The position numbers and the translations under genes were made by a program. The notes beneath the pieces are model-generated. The model worked only from the letters and a program-made list of their open reading frames with translations. It did not search any database and was not told the origin of the DNA. This document shows, piece after piece, positions 1 to 6,728 of a stretch of 9,733 nucleotides of DNA. Source of the stretch: Elusimicrobiota bacterium (GTDB lineage Bacteria; Elusimicrobiota; UBA5214; JBBAAG01); assembly GCA_041658405.1 (NCBI GenBank), contig JBBAAG010000098.1:1-9733 (forward strand), written 5' to 3'. The number at the start of each line of letters is the position of its first letter. Positions within the stretch are counted from its first letter, which is position 1.

Positions 1-413
1 AGTTTTTTACCGAATATCGCCTGGCTTTCAGTAAGTTTATGTTTTTTATGCGTTCCATAGGCGATCACCAGAAATACACGGTCATTAAAATATCCACCCT
101 GCTCCAACGCACCAAGTAATTCTTCAAGGATATCCTGATAATCCTTGTGATTAGGCCGTGTAGCGTCTTCCACAATCACAGCAATACGTTTTGGGCGGCG
201 TTCACGCAAAAAATCACGGAAATTGTTTTTATCAGCTAACCCTATCGGCTTAGTCAACGCATTAGCAACCGCCCTGCGCAGGTTGAACACTTTACGTACC
301 GGTTTAATCGTCGCTACTTCCAGCAAGTTATTTTTTGGAAGTGTTAACTCGATAAACGATTTGCCATAAGGCAGTTTAACGGATATAATTGGATTAATTG
401 ATTTTGCGTTCAT
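1..413 (-). CDS. LarA-like nickel-pincer 2-hydroxyacid racemase (DUF2088), N-terminal part
   Basis: This is the first 137 codons of a gene cut by the left edge. The protein opens with the LarA-family pattern VKLPYGK (residues 12-18). It continues with an alternating-hydrophobic strand ending in the DATRP motif (83-87) and then IAYGTH (117-122). H122 aligns with the GTH histidine that helps to hold the nickel-pincer cofactor in characterised LarA. LarA interconverts D- and L-lactate, and family members act on other 2-hydroxyacids, so the substrate here cannot be assigned. The start ATG overlaps the pyrE stop codon as ATGA, which implies translational coupling in the pyr transcript, and a GGGAGT purine run lies upstream. 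The remaining catalytic half lies outside the window, so completeness is unknown. The family call is firm; the reaction is inferred. Confidence 0.82.
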   Translation of the reverse strand, partial: MNAKSINPIISVKLPYGKSFIELTLPKNNLLEVATIKPVRKVFNLRRAVANALTKPIGLADKNNFRDFLRERRPKRIAVIVEDATRPNHKDYQDILEELLGALEQGGYFNDRVFLVIAYGTHKKHKLTESQAIFGKK

Positions 414-997
414 ACAATCTTTCTACTCCCGGGTTTAATAACGGGTATATTGTTCTTGCATAGCATACACTCTTCCGGTAACCAGTTTTGTACTTCTAAA
501 CTCAACAACGTAAAAAACGGTACCCCGAGGCCTGTTTTCCCGCCGCTGCGGTCAACTAAAGATACTGCAGCAATGACTTTTGCACCTGCGACGGTAACAA
601 CCTCTATAACTTCGCGGGTAGATTTCCCGGTGGTAACCACGTCCTCTGCAACAATGACATTATCTTCTGGTGCGAGTTTGAACCCGCGGCGTAAGGTCAT
701 GATATTGTCTTGCCGTTCAGCAAAAATTGCGCGTTTATTCATCACACGGCCCACTTCCTGACCCCAGATAACCCCGCCTAATGCCGGGGAAACGATTACA
801 GTTGCAGCTTGTTTTATTTCATCCGGAATGGTTTGGGTTAACATTTTTGCGAGCTTAGCTGCGACCTTTGGGTATTGCAGAATCAACGCGCATTGGAGGT
901 ACCTATCGCTATGCCGTCCGGAGGATAACAGGAAATGCCCTTCCAACAACGCACTATATTTCTTAAAATACTTCAGCACTATTGCTTTAGTATCCAT
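410..997 (-). CDS. pyrE: Orotate phosphoribosyltransferase
   Basis: PyrE transfers the phosphoribosyl group of PRPP to orotate, giving OMP, the fifth step of UMP synthesis in the cytoplasm. The 195-residue protein is full length for the family. It has the N-terminal GHFLLSSGRHSDRYLQC segment (20-36), typical of one PyrE subfamily, and the PRPP-binding motif VIVAEDVVTTGKS (114-126) with its acidic pair E118-D119. A C-terminal CMLC pair (177-180) precedes KPGSRK, also typical of that subfamily. The gene follows pyrF after 49 bases and overlaps the next gene by 4 bases (ATGA). The best purine run, AAAGGG, lies about 19 bases before the ATG, so initiation may be weak or depend on the hairpin and promoter-like sequence in the pyrF-pyrE gap. 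Confidence 0.96.
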   Translation of the reverse strand: MDTKAIVLKYFKKYSALLEGHFLLSSGRHSDRYLQCALILQYPKVAAKLAKMLTQTIPDEIKQAATVIVSPALGGVIWGQEVGRVMNKRAIFAERQDNIMTLRRGFKLAPEDNVIVAEDVVTTGKSTREVIEVVTVAGAKVIAAVSLVDRSGGKTGLGVPFFTLLSLEVQNWLPEECMLCKNNIPVIKPGSRKIV

Positions 998-1026
998 AAA
1001 TATCCAACAACCACAACCCTTTCTAA

Positions 1027-1051
1027 TATAAATGTATTATACACATTTATA
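1027..1051. repeat. Inverted repeat over the pyrF stop codon
   Basis: Nine-base arms TATAAATGT (1027-1035) and ACATTTATA (1043-1051) flank a 7-base loop. The arms include the pyrF stop codon (1047-1049). The stem is all A/T apart from one G-C pair and has no following T-tract, so it does not look like an intrinsic terminator. It may be a weak intercistronic hairpin in the pyrF-pyrE mRNA. Confidence 0.5.
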
Positions 1052-1064
1052 CTACAAAAGTCAT
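1036..1064 (-). promoter_or_regulatory. Possible internal promoter for pyrE
   Basis: Read on the minus strand, a perfect -10 hexamer TATAAT (1041-1036) lies 17 bases after ATGACT (1064-1059), a 4-of-6 match to the -35 consensus. It would start transcription about 30 bases before the pyrE ATG. The region is AT-rich, so a chance match is possible. Confidence 0.3.
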
Positions 1065-1754
1065 TGACTGAATCACTTTTTCGGGATCCGCTGCCTCGTA
1101 TATCGGCCTCCCGATAACAACATAGTCCGCACCATCATCCCACGCGGACCACGGGGTTACCACCCGGCTTTGGTCATCGGTCTTTTTGTTAGTATCCAAC
1201 CTCACCCCGGGAACAACGATTAAAAACTCTTTTGGTACTGACTGGCGAACAGATTTCACTTCCTCACCGGAACACACAATACCCGCAAGTCCGCAGTCCG
1301 CAGCGCTTACCGCAAGGTCATGCACTGCCTGCCCCACACTTTTCGTAACCCCAACAGCAGCGAAGTCCGACGGTGACATGCTGGTCAACACAGTTACCCC
1401 CAAAAGTTTGGGACGGTCAGAAGGGTCGAACTTGTTCACAGCGTCAACCGCAGCGGCCATCATCTTCTTCCCCCCGGAAGCGTGCAAGGTTACCATCTCG
1501 GGTTTATACTTTTTAGTAATTGCTGTTATAGCCAACGCTACGGTATTCGGAATATCGTGGTACTTGAAATCAAGAAAAAACTTTTTGCTGTGTTTCTGCA
1601 AAAGATCGACGATTTGCGGGCCGGCTTCAGTAAACAACGGATGGCCGAGTTTGTAAACCGCAATCGCATCCTTCGTTTTATCGATTATCTTCACAGCATC
1701 AGCTGCGGGAACGTCTAACGCCAATATTATTTTGTTACTGTCGTACTTGTTCAT
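1047..1754 (-). CDS. pyrF: Orotidine 5'-phosphate decarboxylase
   Basis: PyrF decarboxylates OMP to UMP, the last step of de novo pyrimidine synthesis. The 235-residue (beta/alpha)8-barrel protein is the usual bacterial length. Visible signatures are LALDVP (11-16) with substrate-binding D14, YKLG with K35, and the catalytic FLDFKYHDIPNTV segment (60-72), whose D62, K64 and D67 form the D-K-D charge network. The C-terminal PGVRL and the phosphate-binding DYVVIGRPIY are also present. All catalytic residues are intact. The start at 1754 has a good site, AAGGTG (1765-1760), five bases upstream. That site lies inside the relic of a DUF4143 ATPase gene (1755-1816). pyrD, its expected operon partner, is 5 kb upstream across the inserted cargo. 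Confidence 0.97.
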   Translation of the reverse strand: MNKYDSNKIILALDVPAADAVKIIDKTKDAIAVYKLGHPLFTEAGPQIVDLLQKHSKKFFLDFKYHDIPNTVALAITAITKKYKPEMVTLHASGGKKMMAAAVDAVNKFDPSDRPKLLGVTVLTSMSPSDFAAVGVTKSVGQAVHDLAVSAADCGLAGIVCSGEEVKSVRQSVPKEFLIVVPGVRLDTNKKTDDQSRVVTPWSAWDDGADYVVIGRPIYEAADPEKVIQSMTFVV

Positions 1755-1816
1755 TTTTTCACCTTATCCTCGTTTTCCTGTTATTAAGAATCTACTTTTG
1801 GCATCTTTAATTCCAT
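1755..1816 (-). pseudogene. Relic 5' end of a second AAA/DUF4143 ATPase gene
   Basis: Downstream of the left repeat copy, an ATG at 1816 opens MELKMPKVDS before a stop. This resembles MEIQVPRILK, the start of the intact ATPase at 6696, and 15 of the first 21 bases match. Shifting frame by one base, the next codons read FLITGKRG-stop-G-E-K, which lines up with the intact P-loop region FLFGPRGTGKT. The second half of the P-loop would be restored by changing TAA to ACA and GAA to AAA. The relic ends where pyrF begins. Its spacing from the repeat matches the intact gene to within one base. I infer a paralogous ATPase gene destroyed by deletion and frameshift. The stretch is short, so the case rests on the combined promoter and coding match. 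Confidence 0.6.
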
Positions 1817-1831
1817 TTATATCCTATTTTG

Positions 1832-1858
1832 GGAATTACTGATTCCAATAATAGTATT
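1832..1858 (-). repeat. Left copy of the cargo-flanking direct repeat (decayed promoter)
   Basis: This matches 6713-6739 at 25 of 27 positions in the same orientation, including the identical 19-mer TGATTCCAATAATAGTATT (1840-1858). On the minus strand it contains the -10-like AATACT followed by an inverted repeat, GGAAT-5-ATTCC (1832-1846). Weaker similarity continues upstream to about 1873, where a -35-like ATGACT overlaps the TGA stop of the endonuclease gene. About seven spacer bases are missing compared with the right copy, so it is probably a poor promoter now. Confidence 0.8.
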
Positions 1859-1870
1859 TTACGATTTTAG

Positions 1871-2944
1871 TCATATTTTAAAGTGGTCTTTAAAAACCTT
1901 ATACTTTCTAGTTAAATACATATCCTCATTAACACCGTTATAAAATATATCATATAATTTCAAGCATTCGTTTCCCCAATATTTTATCTGATAACTATAA
2001 TTTTTTTGTTTTTGTACGTAAACAGTTTTCAGAGGAAGACCTAGTTTTTGTAACGATAAGACCAGTTTGTTGACAAATATCTTTGAACCTGACACATAAC
2101 TCGCAACTATCCTCCCTGAAGAATCTACATAAACAGAACCATCTCCATCCCAACAACCTCTAATAAAATGCCCGAGATATTCATCAGGAATTTGAGGAAA
2201 ATCAATTGTAAGACTTTTGTTGTGTGTTAATCCATATTTTTGAAGGTCAGTATATAACTCATCGCCGTGAACATGAAAATAGTATATATCCCCACAGATA
2301 TTATTATTATAGTATTTAATATCATGATGATATAGTTTTGCATTGCATTTCATAAGTTTTAATACTTTCAATAGCAACTCAGGTTCTTTCTGAGCAATAG
2401 TTAGTCTTGGAGTATTTAAAGTCGTTTTTCTAGAAGCATCTAACTTCTTACTAGGATCAAGATTTCCATCAGTATATATTACTCCTAACACATACGCCAT
2501 TTCATTTGACCAATTCTTAAAAAAGTTTTTGTCAAAGAAGTTTTTTTGAAGTTTTATTACTCTAGTGCTACCATTTTCTTCAAATCTAGTAAATTCAAGC
2601 TTATTTTTTGCCAAGGCAATTTCTCTAGCTCTCTGTTTATTTCTTAAGGGTATATTTAATGCCTTCATTTTGTTATACACATAGACTCTTGAGCAATTAC
2701 AGTCTTTTGCGATATCTCCCAAAGATCGCTGTTTATTTATATACTCTGAACACAAATACTCATGAGTTAACGATTGCGAAACTAATTCTATTGTACTATC
2801 ACCTCTATTTTTCTTATTTGTTTCTTGTTGATAGCAATTCAAGCATAATCCTCGAGCTACATGTTTTATAATATTAGTTCCACATTTTTTACAACAAGTG
2901 TGTTTTAAAGACCATTTTTGTGTTTCATTCATCTCTAAATCCAT
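1871..2944 (-). CDS. LAGLIDADG homing-endonuclease-like protein with zinc ribbon and HTH
   Basis: The 357-residue protein has three parts. Residues 18-37 hold a CxxC...CxxC zinc-ribbon pattern (C18, C21, C34, C37). Residues 72-100 form a helix-turn-helix-like segment (SLGDIAKDCNCSRVYVYNKMKAL). Residues 147-357 carry two LAGLIDADG motifs: YVLGVIYTDG (151-160, acid D159) and HFIRGCWDGDG (259-269, acid D268). Double-motif proteins act as monomers that make a sequence-specific double-strand break; both catalytic acids are present, so it may be active. It is free-standing: the surrounding pyr proteins are uninterrupted and no intein or intron features are visible. The gene is markedly AT-rich, lies 21 bases after the TIR-like gene, and stops within the promoter relic before pyrF. 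No strong ribosome binding site precedes 2944; ATG at 2932 is an alternative start. Confidence 0.85.
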   Translation of the reverse strand: MDLEMNETQKWSLKHTCCKKCGTNIIKHVARGLCLNCYQQETNKKNRGDSTIELVSQSLTHEYLCSEYINKQRSLGDIAKDCNCSRVYVYNKMKALNIPLRNKQRAREIALAKNKLEFTRFEENGSTRVIKLQKNFFDKNFFKNWSNEMAYVLGVIYTDGNLDPSKKLDASRKTTLNTPRLTIAQKEPELLLKVLKLMKCNAKLYHHDIKYYNNNICGDIYYFHVHGDELYTDLQKYGLTHNKSLTIDFPQIPDEYLGHFIRGCWDGDGSVYVDSSGRIVASYVSGSKIFVNKLVLSLQKLGLPLKTVYVQKQKNYSYQIKYWGNECLKLYDIFYNGVNEDMYLTRKYKVFKDHFKI

Positions 2945-2965
2945 TTAACGTCATCTTTAATATTA

Positions 2966-3853
2966 TTAATCATTCAACACCGTTATTATTGGGTGAAATC
3001 CGTCAGTATTTATGTCATATTTAATACTAACGTTGGCATCTTTAGTAGGAAAATTTGATGATATTATTCTTATTGAAAGCTTTACTTCTTTCTCTTCCTT
3101 CAAATTTATCGGTTGGGGTAAATGAATTGATGAATCAATAATATTTTTATTTAGAAATTCAATTTCCCACGGAGAATTGTTACTAAAGTTAAATATGTCC
3201 AGTTTCCTTGATTCATTTGGAAATATTATCATGGGAAGAGTAAAGGTTTGATAACCAGCCCATGACAAGGGGAAACGATAATCATCATTATTTACCCTCA
3301 TTAAATATGCAACACAATCACTAGCATACTTCATTTTATGTTGGTTTTTTATATCTAAATGACAAAAATGACGAATTGTACGATCAAGTTGAGATTGTTT
3401 CTCCGGTTCCTTAGTTGGAAATATTGACAACTCATACTTCCATCCAGATTTCCAGTTTTCGTTTACTTTTTTTATCACAATTTCAGATAATTTATTTCTG
3501 TCATTGAATTTTATTGGATTAGACTGAATAAATTCTTGAAGGCCAATTCTCTTTGTACCATTTTCTTGAAAACACAAAGCATCTTTTCCTAAATACATAG
3601 CGACTGCTAATTCTTGATGACTGAACATTGAGCATTTACAATAACAGTCATAACGTCTTTTAAAGTCTATAAATAGAAAATATTCAGATGATTCTAGTTG
3701 ACTAAGTATTTCTGAAGGTATTGGCAATAAAGTACTATTATGTTTCGCAATATATACCTCAAAATGATCTGATAGTATTTCTGCAATATTTTTCACTATT
3801 GGTTCTTCATCAGGTTGTTGTCCAGAACTAATAAATATTTTTGTTTTTTTCAT
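2966..3853 (-). CDS. TIR-like domain protein with C-terminal beta-rich domain
   Basis: The 295-residue protein is cytoplasmic, with no signal peptide or membrane segment. Residues 4-130 look like a TIR or nucleoside-deoxyribosyltransferase-like Rossmann fold: KIFISSGQ strand, helix, FEVYIA, then YFLFIDFKRR. The segment FSHQELAVAMYLG (77-89) carries E81 where TIR NADases keep their catalytic glutamate. A conserved-looking tail follows (FQENGTKRIGLQEFI). Residues 155-295 start with HFCHLDIKN and are predicted mostly beta, resembling a partner or ligand-sensing domain; I do not recognise it with certainty. Bacterial TIR proteins often deplete NAD in anti-phage defence, but no recognisable partner such as an Argonaute, Thoeris ThsA or cyclase is adjacent, so a defence role is only a guess. 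The gene is about 30% GC, and no clear ribosome binding site precedes the ATG. Confidence 0.68.
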   Translation of the reverse strand: MKKTKIFISSGQQPDEEPIVKNIAEILSDHFEVYIAKHNSTLLPIPSEILSQLESSEYFLFIDFKRRYDCYCKCSMFSHQELAVAMYLGKDALCFQENGTKRIGLQEFIQSNPIKFNDRNKLSEIVIKKVNENWKSGWKYELSIFPTKEPEKQSQLDRTIRHFCHLDIKNQHKMKYASDCVAYLMRVNNDDYRFPLSWAGYQTFTLPMIIFPNESRKLDIFNFSNNSPWEIEFLNKNIIDSSIHLPQPINLKEEKEVKLSIRIISSNFPTKDANVSIKYDINTDGFHPIITVLND

Positions 3854-4096
3854 ATTTTAAATACTTTAAACAGTCAACGTCATGTCAGCGTGTAATACCG
3901 ATAACCCAAAGATTGATACAACTAGTCCTAGACAAAAGAAAACCGATTGAAATATTTTATTGTGAGAATAACCGTTCATAATCAAAGATAATATCAAATA
4001 ACTGGTGGGCATGCAAGGCGACTATTTTCGGGTACGCCCTAAAACAGCCGGGTTGTTTTGCTTTTGTTGACAGTATCTAACTCCAGCAAAAAACGG
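3854..4096. other. Intergenic junction between the PHP gene and the AT-rich block
   Basis: These 243 bases hold the signal-peptide-like ORF and a sharp change in composition. The part next to the PHP gene (about 4005-4060) is GC-richer, with possible hairpins: arms AAAACA (4041-4046) and TGTTTT (4054-4059), and GGG/CCC around 4030-4039. Below about 3990 the DNA becomes strongly AT-rich, as in the two genes that follow. No convincing terminator or promoter is seen. Confidence 0.5.
3866..3979 (-). pseudogene. Isolated signal peptide: probable stump of an exported protein gene
   Basis: A 37-codon ORF encodes a polar start with a lysine (MNGYSHNK), an uninterrupted hydrophobic core of about 19 residues (FFCLGLVVSIFGLSVL) and a cleavage-like LHA-D, then only six more residues before TAA. 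This is a textbook export signal without a mature protein. It ends 12 bases before the TIR-like start, on the same strand. It could be the remains of a secreted-protein gene cut by arrival of the downstream block, or a genuine small membrane peptide. No good ribosome binding site is visible, which favours a relic. Confidence 0.45.
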
Positions 4097-5533
4097 TTAA
4101 ACCTTTTTTGTAATCCAAACTGGCGAACTCCACGCCATTTGGCCGTTGGCTTGAAATACACGTAGATAGTAAAAGTCCGTTTCTTGTTCCGCCAACTTAT
4201 CTATTACTTTTAGTTTGATTGAATACAACTTTTCTGGCACTGGCGAATATATTTTAATTTTTTCGTTAAAACTACCTTTCATAAGCCCTATCTGAGACCC
4301 CTCTTTAAGTTGCGCAAGAGAATATTGAAATTTTTGGTTATTCAATTCAATATTAAAAACAGTATCATTACCTCCTACAAACTCAAACACGATAGAATTA
4401 GTTCCTTCCCTCCCATTCCGGCATAACTTCCAGTTATAAACAGAACTTCCCTGTGTATGTGACAACCAACAACAATGGTTATTACTAAAACTTACAACCT
4501 TATTCGGTGCCGGCGGGCCGAAACACGGGGAGAACGATATTAACTCCCCGGCTTTTATTTCCAATTTCCCATCCCATTTAATTATCTGTTCGCCACCCCA
4601 ACCCCATTCTATCCTTACCTTATATTTCCCTGTTTTACCCGGAGAAGGTTGATAACCTACCATGGGACTCGCACGGTAAAGTATCTTGTTATTTTTAATA
4701 ATTTCTATTTTATCCAATGAATCTAAAGCTTCCACTTCTGCACTAATCACACGTTCTTTCCCCGAATAAACCACTTCTTCACCCATCAGATGGCTATTGA
4801 TATCAAACCTAACTTTTATCCTATCACCGGATACTGCAAAAGTCCGTCTTGCCAATATTGCCAACCATATACTTTCCCGTGACAATCCTTCCGCATATAC
4901 GCCGGTTAGGCCCATCTTATAACTGCCAGGATATCCATAATGCCCGTCGGTAGAAGCGATGAATCCAAACTTCAATCCCCGGATTAACCCAGCTTGCGCA
5001 GTACCAGCAGTTGCACGCGGGCCCATCTTTGGTAATGACATCGGGAAATACCCGTCCTCGCTTTCCGATGACCCGTGCATAGAAAATATTTCTACTACTG
5101 GCATCAAGCCCGGTTGAAAATTGTTCCAATCAGTCCCGCGGCACCCAACTTTATATCCTGTATGATGAGGAATTAGAATCCCATTATTTTTACGGACAAA
5201 CGAAAATAATTCATCAAAACTTTTTGGCCTGAACTCGGGTACTTCGTCATTACAAAAATATGCGTTATAATCGCCATCGGCTACTGCGTATTCAAACCCG
5301 GGGAACACGATAAACTTTCCCGGTTGATTATATTGTTTTGCTATCCTTACAATTTCTGGCCAGTTATAATCGGGATGCGGTATATCAGTACGATTATTAT
5401 GCTCACCCGGTGCCCAAAAGTCTAACTGCGTTTTCGCAATTTCTACTGCATCCTCTAAAGTACCAAATTTTGAACCACAATATGTATGTGTATGCAATTC
5501 ACCCCAGTAAAGCTGATATTTTTTTAGGTTCAT
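4097..5533 (-). CDS. PHP-domain metal-dependent hydrolase, DUF3604 family
   Basis: The 478-residue protein has an N-terminal PHP (polymerase and histidinol phosphatase) barrel and a C-terminal beta-sandwich region (about 225-478). Metal-ligand motifs run in order: YWGELHTHT (9-17; H14, H16), APGEHNN (41-47; H45), FPGFEYA, IPHHTGYK (121-128), VEIFSMHGSSE (147-157) and IASTDGHYG (192-200; D196, H198). The tail DFYYLRVFQANGQMAWSSPVW is typical of DUF3604 proteins. The fold implies a metal-dependent phosphoesterase or related hydrolase, but no substrate is established for this family. No signal peptide is present, so it should be cytoplasmic. Its ATG overlaps the ATPase stop as ATGA, and a GGGGAT purine run precedes it, so it is probably translated with the ATPase from the promoter at 6734-6762. 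Confidence 0.88.
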   Translation of the reverse strand: MNLKKYQLYWGELHTHTYCGSKFGTLEDAVEIAKTQLDFWAPGEHNNRTDIPHPDYNWPEIVRIAKQYNQPGKFIVFPGFEYAVADGDYNAYFCNDEVPEFRPKSFDELFSFVRKNNGILIPHHTGYKVGCRGTDWNNFQPGLMPVVEIFSMHGSSESEDGYFPMSLPKMGPRATAGTAQAGLIRGLKFGFIASTDGHYGYPGSYKMGLTGVYAEGLSRESIWLAILARRTFAVSGDRIKVRFDINSHLMGEEVVYSGKERVISAEVEALDSLDKIEIIKNNKILYRASPMVGYQPSPGKTGKYKVRIEWGWGGEQIIKWDGKLEIKAGELISFSPCFGPPAPNKVVSFSNNHCCWLSHTQGSSVYNWKLCRNGREGTNSIVFEFVGGNDTVFNIELNNQKFQYSLAQLKEGSQIGLMKGSFNEKIKIYSPVPEKLYSIKLKVIDKLAEQETDFYYLRVFQANGQMAWSSPVWITKKV

Positions 5534-6696
5534 TTTATCCCCGTAATTTCTATCTTTCCCGGTACTAATGACTGCAGGAAATCAGTCAGAGGGATACATA
5601 AAACGTTGTTTACCTTCAATCTCTCTTTTCCCCGGTACAAGAACACCGCTGTTGCCTCGGGATAATTACGGAGAAACATTTTTAACGAGCTCAAATCTTC
5701 ATTACGCACACGGCCGGTGTTTTTAACTTCTATCGCGTACAACATTGATTTCCCGTAAACCACAAAATCTACTTCATCCCCATCTTTTGTCCGCCAAAAA
5801 TACAGGTGGGTGTCATTGTTATTGTAGTCCGCCCAAGCTGAGAGGTGCTGTGCAACCAACCCTTCTAACGCAGTGCCGGTTATTGCATCCGGGTTATCAA
5901 GCGGGCCAGCGGGCCGTAACGCGCGGTACACACCGGTATCGAAAAAATAAAATTTTGGGTGGCACACAGTACCGCGCTGTGCGCGTTTAGTGAACACTGG
6001 TAAACGGTATGATAACAGTAAATCTTCGAGTATAGAAATGTATCCTTCCACAACTTTACGTTCGACTTCGCACTCACGCGCAACGTTGCTGATATTCAAC
6101 ACCGCGCCATGCGAAAAACTTATAGCTTCCAAAAACCGTGAGAAGTTGCCGATGTTGCGTACCAATCCCTCCGCCTGAACTTCTTCACGTATGTACAATG
6201 CAATGTATGTTTTCAATACATCGTCAGGAGTTTGTGAGAAATATACTAACGGCAACAATCCGTGTTGTAAGGCTTTATCAAAATCGTATTTATTGCCCAG
6301 TTCTGTAGCGATGAACGGGTGCAAGGTTTGCCGCACTGCCCGGCCTGCGAGCAAGTCTACGCCGGTACGTTTAAGTTTCCTCGCGCTGGAACCCGTAAGT
6401 ACAAACTGTACCCCAAGTTTTTGTTCTATCAACAAATGCACTACGCTCAGGAGATCAGGAACTTTTTGGATTTCGTCGATTACTACCACTTTGTTCTTTG
6501 GGTTGCCATACACCAGTTCTTTCAACCGTTCCGGGTACGCGCTGTATGTACGAAAAGTGTCGGGGGATAGCAAGTCGAGCCATAAAGCAGCCGGGTATTG
6601 CTGTTTCAACCACGTTGTTTTACCCGTACCCCGCGGGCCAAACAGGAAATAACTGTCCGTTCGCGGCTTCAGTATTCTTGGTACTTGTATTTCCAT
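5530..6696 (-). CDS. AAA ATPase with C-terminal DUF4143 domain
   Basis: The 388-residue protein follows the AAA_14-DUF4143 plan. Walker A is FGPRGTGKTT (19-28), Walker B is VVVIDE (70-75) followed by IQKVPDL, and a sensor-like FVLTGSSARKLK spans 98-109. The C-terminal domain has YFFDTGVYRAL, ALEGLVAQHL, FWRTKDGDEVDFVV and AIEVKNT. The E, D and ExK positions in these resemble a PD-(D/E)XK nuclease core. The family is abundant and often multicopy; its role is not established. GAGGTG (6706-6701) sits four bases before the ATG. It has its own strong promoter with an operator-like palindrome and shares a 4-base stop/start overlap with the PHP gene. It separates pyrD from pyrF and has a relic sister copy upstream of pyrF. 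Confidence 0.93.
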   Translation of the reverse strand: MEIQVPRILKPRTDSYFLFGPRGTGKTTWLKQQYPAALWLDLLSPDTFRTYSAYPERLKELVYGNPKNKVVVIDEIQKVPDLLSVVHLLIEQKLGVQFVLTGSSARKLKRTGVDLLAGRAVRQTLHPFIATELGNKYDFDKALQHGLLPLVYFSQTPDDVLKTYIALYIREEVQAEGLVRNIGNFSRFLEAISFSHGAVLNISNVARECEVERKVVEGYISILEDLLLSYRLPVFTKRAQRGTVCHPKFYFFDTGVYRALRPAGPLDNPDAITGTALEGLVAQHLSAWADYNNNDTHLYFWRTKDGDEVDFVVYGKSMLYAIEVKNTGRVRNEDLSSLKMFLRNYPEATAVFLYRGKERLKVNNVLCIPLTDFLQSLVPGKIEITGIK

Positions 6697-6711
6697 ATTA
6701 CACCTCTTTTA

Positions 6712-6728
6712 TGGAACTAGTGATTCCA
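6712..6728. promoter_or_regulatory. Operator-like palindrome at the ATPase transcription start
   Basis: TGGAA (6712-6716) and TTCCA (6724-6728) are inverted around a 7-base spacer. The palindrome begins at the predicted transcription start and covers roughly the first 16 transcribed bases. The left repeat copy keeps a related palindrome with perfect GGAAT/ATTCC arms. Its position suits repression by a DNA-binding protein, or it could be a recombination end; both are inferences. Confidence 0.45.

Noticed and set aside
1186..1656. Plus-strand open frame of 156 codons opposite pyrF
   Set aside because: The minus strand encodes a complete OMP decarboxylase with catalytic residues. The plus frame has no recognisable motif or good start site and is a shadow.
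1871..2944. Intein or group I intron interpretation of the LAGLIDADG gene
   Set aside because: Neighbouring pyrF is intact from its start. There are no splice-junction residues, and the protein has its own N-terminal DNA-binding modules.
1798..3044. Repeated 12-mer TTGGCATCTTTA at 1798 and 3033
   Set aside because: A 12-base match is expected by chance a few times among all pairs in a window of this size, especially in AT-rich DNA.
4041..4059. Intrinsic terminator after the PHP gene
   Set aside because: The AAAACA/TGTTTT stem is weak, its T residues lie within the stem, and no separate T-tract follows.
4917..5129. 70-codon minus-strand frame inside the PHP gene
   Set aside because: It overlaps the conserved PHP metal-binding region in another frame and shows no family features.
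6191..6652. Plus-strand open frame of 153 codons opposite the ATPase
   Set aside because: It is antisense to Walker A, Walker B and other conserved ATPase segments and has no promoter or ribosome binding site of its own.
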